This document shows, piece after piece, positions 60,540 to 64,000 of a DNA stretch of 64,000 nucleotides. Source of the DNA: Chondrosia reniformis (Eukaryota; Porifera; Demospongiae; Chondrillida; Chondrillidae); contig OX359199.1 of the NCBI GenBank assembly GCA_947172415.1, positions 2,382,001 through 2,446,000 of the forward strand. Direction: 5' to 3'. Numbering within the stretch: position 1 is the stretch's first letter; every line of letters begins with the position of its first letter. The notes under the pieces are model-generated. The model did not search any database. It was not told the origin of the DNA and saw nothing but the letters and a program-made list of their open reading frames with translations. A program made the translations under genes and the position numbers.

Positions 60540-61300
60540 TACGTGACTCAAACGATACTTGGTAGTGGAGGTCTTGGACAAGTTTCAGAAACAATATGGT
60601 GTGATTCTATATGCACTGCAAAATTTTTTTTTTAAGCTGACCAGAAAAAGGAAGAGATCAGTTTGAAAAAGAATATAAGAAATGGGCCACTTTAAAGCAT
60701 CCAAAAATTGTTGAATTTTTTGGAATTTACAAAAAAGGCACCTGACATTCTGTATATTGTTATCGAAAAGATGAACACTTCTCTTTCAAAATGTCTGATT
60801 GAAAATAAAGATGAGTTCACTCTGTCATATAAAGTGTTGGTCCTTCAGCAGGTAACTGAAGGAATGTGTTATCTGCACCATCACAGCCCATCATTGGTGC
60901 GCCATGACTTGACTCCCAACAATATTTTGTTTAATAGATCAACACTTCAAACCAAATTAACGGACTTTGGTATGACTCGAGTCATTAATCTACATCAGCA
61001 GTCATCTGTGAAGGGGACTGAAGCATTTATACCTCTAGAAGGACTAAAAATACCTCCTCGCTACACTGAGATGTTGGATATTTTTTCCTTTGGGAACTGT
61101 GTCTTAACTACATTGACACACCAATGGCCAAACCCATCAACTTTAGGATTCTCAACTGAATTTGAAAAAAGAAAGCAGCAGATTGATCGACTGGATAAAA
61201 GAGAGAAGGACTTTTTTTGCCTCTCATTAGAAGGTGTTTGAATAATGATGCTTTTCATCTAAGCAGTGCAGAACTCCTATTAGAACTATATAAAATGATT
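60540..61300 (+). pseudogene. Second kinase relic of the same family
   Basis: Frames give LGSGGLGQVSETIW (glycine loop), TAKFF (candidate ATP lysine), FEKEYKKWATLKHPKIVEFF and, in one ORF at 60708-61241, YIVIEKMNTSLSKCL, VRHDLTPNNILF, LTDFGMTRVINL, PRYTEMLDIFSFGN and LTHQWPNPS. The C-lobe is about 60 percent like the 43.8-kb pseudogene. Frameshifts split the N-lobe, the ORF stops early at EGV, and the coiled-coil and NHL parts are gone. Confidence 0.75.
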
Positions 61301-61350
61301 CAGACAATTCTTCAAATTAGCAATCCTCAAGTGGTAAATGATTATGTAAC

Positions 61351-61612
61351 TGATTGGCACATCTAGAAAAAGTAACGAAACAAGAAAGTGATCATCTGGT
61401 AAGGCTAACATTGCAGAAGTGGCATACTGAAACTTAACTATACACATCACTTCTATGTTGGGGCGCATCATGGATATACTAGAAGTAGGGATCGATGCGC
61501 CCAAACATAGAAGTGATGTGTATAGTTAAGTTTCAGTATGCCACTTCTGCAATGTTAGCCTTACCAGATGATCACTTTCTTGTTTCGTTACTTTTTCTAG
61601 ATGTGCCAATCA
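61351..61612. mobile_element. 262-bp near-perfect palindrome (fold-back MITE)
   Basis: Arms of about 115 bp starting TGATTGGCACATCTAG are almost exact inverse copies, separated by a loop around GATATACTAGAAGTAGGGAT. The family also occurs at 26295-26575 and 46188-46330, and as tails at 640-740 and 39440-39535. It is non-coding. It directly follows the kinase relic, so it may have helped truncate it. Confidence 0.9.
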
Positions 61613-63426
61613 CTGTTATAGTGCCATCCCTACTTTTAACTTCATTTTTGAATGTTTTTATTTAACTTGTATTGCCCCTTTTTTCTTGTTAATATTTGTT
61701 TTGAAAGTTTTCTTCGCGAAAACTCGAAATAAAGTAGCAGAATAGACGATATAATAGAGAGCTCTAAATTAAAAAATGGCGTCCGAAAAGATCCCAAATT
61801 TGATAAGATGTTTTCTACCGTTCTTTAACATTCAGTTTAGGATATTAAAGGGTCCATAATCGTTAAGAATACGACTGTATATAGGCCCTGCAAAGCGACT
61901 AAGAAATTCGATAGCGGGTAACGGCAGTACCACAAATATTACTCATTCGGGTTACTTATTTTATATAGAGAGAATTTGAAACTTAATTAAAAAATGGCGT
62001 TCAAAGAGGCCCTAAATTTGGCACTTTCAAAAGTAACACGCTTCGGTTGGAGCGCGTTGAAATCTAGGGTAGCCTATTCCCTAGTTCGGAAACATTCATG
62101 ACGATTTAGTATTTGTATGTACCTGCGTAAGTTCGCATGTTAGCGCTAGCTCATTTGAAAAAAGAAGAAGAAAAAATGAGGAATTGCAGAATTTGGCCTA
62201 TTTCGGTTTAACCACTTTGCGAAGGTTGTAGAGCATCGTAACATGTTTTGGCGTTTAGAAAAGTATGCAAAAACGACTGCAAACACACGAATGCAACCGA
62301 AAATCTGAACGTTGTTGATTTATGAGGTGTTAATTGATAATACATTGAATAGGGCGGCCATGTTTTTTTTTAGGCCATCCCTACTTATAGAGTACTACCG
62401 TATCTATGATAGAGTACTACCGTACTCTATGATTAGTCTTATTACATGTGATCACTGTCATGTTTTGTTATTTAAATTCATTGCATGATAATCAGATATT
62501 CAAATTTTTTGAATGTTTTCTTGGTGATAACTTGAAATAATGTCGTAGTCAAGAGAAAAGAACCAAAATCTCGATAAAAATGACAATCTGTATATACATG
62601 CTCCAAAGCAAAAAATCCATAGTAGGTCTATAGCATTAATCCCATAGCAAGGCCTACTGTCAACAATCCACTAACCAATATCAGGGATTTGGCTCAGCAG
62701 GCATGGAGTATTCTCCATTGTGATCCTATTCAAAAAGTTTTAGTACATTGGTATCATGAGCTGGAAATGGGTACCCTTATAATCATACATATATACCCCA
62801 TGCATGATTATACAGAATACCCTTAATTAATCATGTTTACATTCTACACTTTCATCATCTCACTTCCTGGAAGAACTATAGTAATTGATCATGATTCTTC
62901 AAAATAAGACATTAGATTCAGAACCAAAGAGCATCAATAGGGATTAACTTAAGGTACATTACCTCCTTCCTACAATCGTTTAATTGATTGTTATTATTGA
63001 AGGTAACCCCTTCAGCACCAGGCTGGTATTGATTAATCCGAAACTTGCCATAATTGGAGCAATATATGTACATACAATTAACATCTTATCCAATTTATTA
63101 CTCCTTTTCTTTTCTTCAATGGTAAGAAGAACCTCTTGCCCATGCTCTTTCTATATAAACATCCCCGCCCACATTTCCTGCCTTATCCACATGTACGTAT
63201 ATAAATCATCAACTTCTGATGAGTGTTTCATCCATAGAGAAAAGATGGGGTTGAAAGTTTAGAATAATTTGTCTAGTGAAGTTGCCAAAAAAAAATTAAT
63301 AATGAGTATACATGTCTTAATTTTCTCTCAAATCCGCTTGTATACGTAATTATATCATGATTAGACATTTACTTTGTAACAGGTAATTAAGTGTATGAAT
63401 GAAAGAAGCATACATACTACAGCTGT
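61613..63426. other. Repeat-derived region, no gene
   Basis: 61613-61690 is the tail of the fold-back family. 61740-61830 and 61970-62050 share AATTAAAAAATGGCGT-type text and look like two pieces of one element. 62385-62440 has duplicated TAGAGTACTACCGTA. The ORF at 62984-63262 shows no domain I recognise. Confidence 0.45.
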
Positions 63427-63647
63427 TTACAAATTATCTAGAAGTGGTTGAATGTTCATTCCAAGACTTGCAGCTTTTCCATTATCAAATCCCCTGTGCA
63501 CTCCAATAATGACACAATGTCCTTTTCTAGCTACACTTCTACTTTCCCCATCTATGGTTACAGTAGTGAGGTTGGGTCCTGTATTAGCCAGTACCACAGG
63601 AGACCCCGAAGACCAACTGCAGGTGTCAATGTAGTAGGTAAGTTCAT
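63427..63647 (-). CDS. Last exon of a trypsin-like serine protease gene (partial)
   Basis: On the minus strand after a TTCTTAACAG acceptor, 72 codons run to a TAA. The peptide contains YYIDTCSWSSGSPVVLANTG, then HCVIIGVHRGF and GMNIQPLLDNL. The SSGSPV motif holds the nucleophile Ser and oxyanion Gly of chymotrypsin-fold peptidases, and the IIGVHRG strand is the expected following beta element. The SGSPV form, rather than GDSGGP, is typical of trypsin-like peptidase 2 proteins. The His and Asp of the triad must lie in upstream exons beyond 64000. The exon enters with a split codon (2 nt). Confidence 0.6.
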
Positions 63648-64000
63648 CTGTTAAGAAGTGTACAAAAAGAGGACATATTTATGACTGTAACAGTAAACAA
63701 AGACATATATATGACAGTGAACGTATGCAAAAGAAGTTAAAATCAAATGACCAAATGTACGAATGTACATCTCTTCCTCTAGTTACGTTCAAGGCTTTGT
63801 TTCTGAAAAAATTGAGGCCACACAGTATAGACCAACTTTTTGGTGCAAAGATTTCTTTATAAAATCTATATCACTATGAAGATGCTAAAACATGAAAACT
63901 CTCAAGCATAAATAGAACGTTTCCATAGTTTGTCAGTCACAAAAAGAGCAACCCCTATGTTTAGACGATATGGACTATGCCAAATTAATCTTGAGATGGT
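63648..64000. other. Right edge, probably an intron of the protease gene
   Basis: No coding stretch with splice sites is seen. It should be the intron before the 63427-63647 exon. Confidence 0.35.

Overview
This is a eukaryotic nuclear window, AT-rich, with spliced genes (GT-AG introns) and many mobile elements. Three host genes are recognisable by protein similarity. A NOL11-like nucleolar protein lies on the minus strand (1393-6637), CCDC47 on the plus strand (6694-21368) and a tousled-like kinase TLK on the plus strand (22549-38184). The mix of animal-type genes, phase-1 Ig/FN3 exons, kinase-NHL relics, Penelope-like, pogo/Tigger, hAT and several RT elements suggests an early-branching animal. 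A sponge is my best guess, by inference only.

Layout. 1-6637 holds the NOL11-like gene with a pogo MITE and a 240-bp repeat in its introns. Its ATG and the CCDC47 ATG are back to back, 56 bp apart. CCDC47 has nine exons coding for 464 residues. Its intron 5 is filled by a hAT element with a nested LINE. Its intron 6 is filled by a pogo element carrying a large retroelement, which itself carries a foreign plus-strand ORF. TLK has twenty exons coding for 671 residues, with all exon phases closing. Its introns hold two elements with HIRAN-like coding, two pogo elements, a second copy of the 240-bp repeat and a Penelope-like fold-back.

38-48 kb is a graveyard: an intron-bearing hAT-like relic and a kinase/coiled-coil/NHL pseudogene. 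48547-56733 is a probable secreted Ig/FN3 protein. It has seven exons coding for 528 residues, all introns phase 1, built by tandem duplication of an Ig-FN3 unit, with a LINE in intron 1 flanked by a 12-bp target duplication. 56.7-63.4 kb holds a retroelement remnant split by a Penelope-like fold-back with a 13-bp target duplication, a second kinase relic and a 262-bp palindrome. The right end has the last exon of a minus-strand trypsin-like protease.

The host genes serve unrelated pathways: rRNA synthesis, ER membrane-protein insertion and chromatin assembly. Their linkage is still notable, because human NOL11, CCDC47 and TLK2 all map to 17q23-q24. All identifications rest on reading translations by eye; no database search was run.
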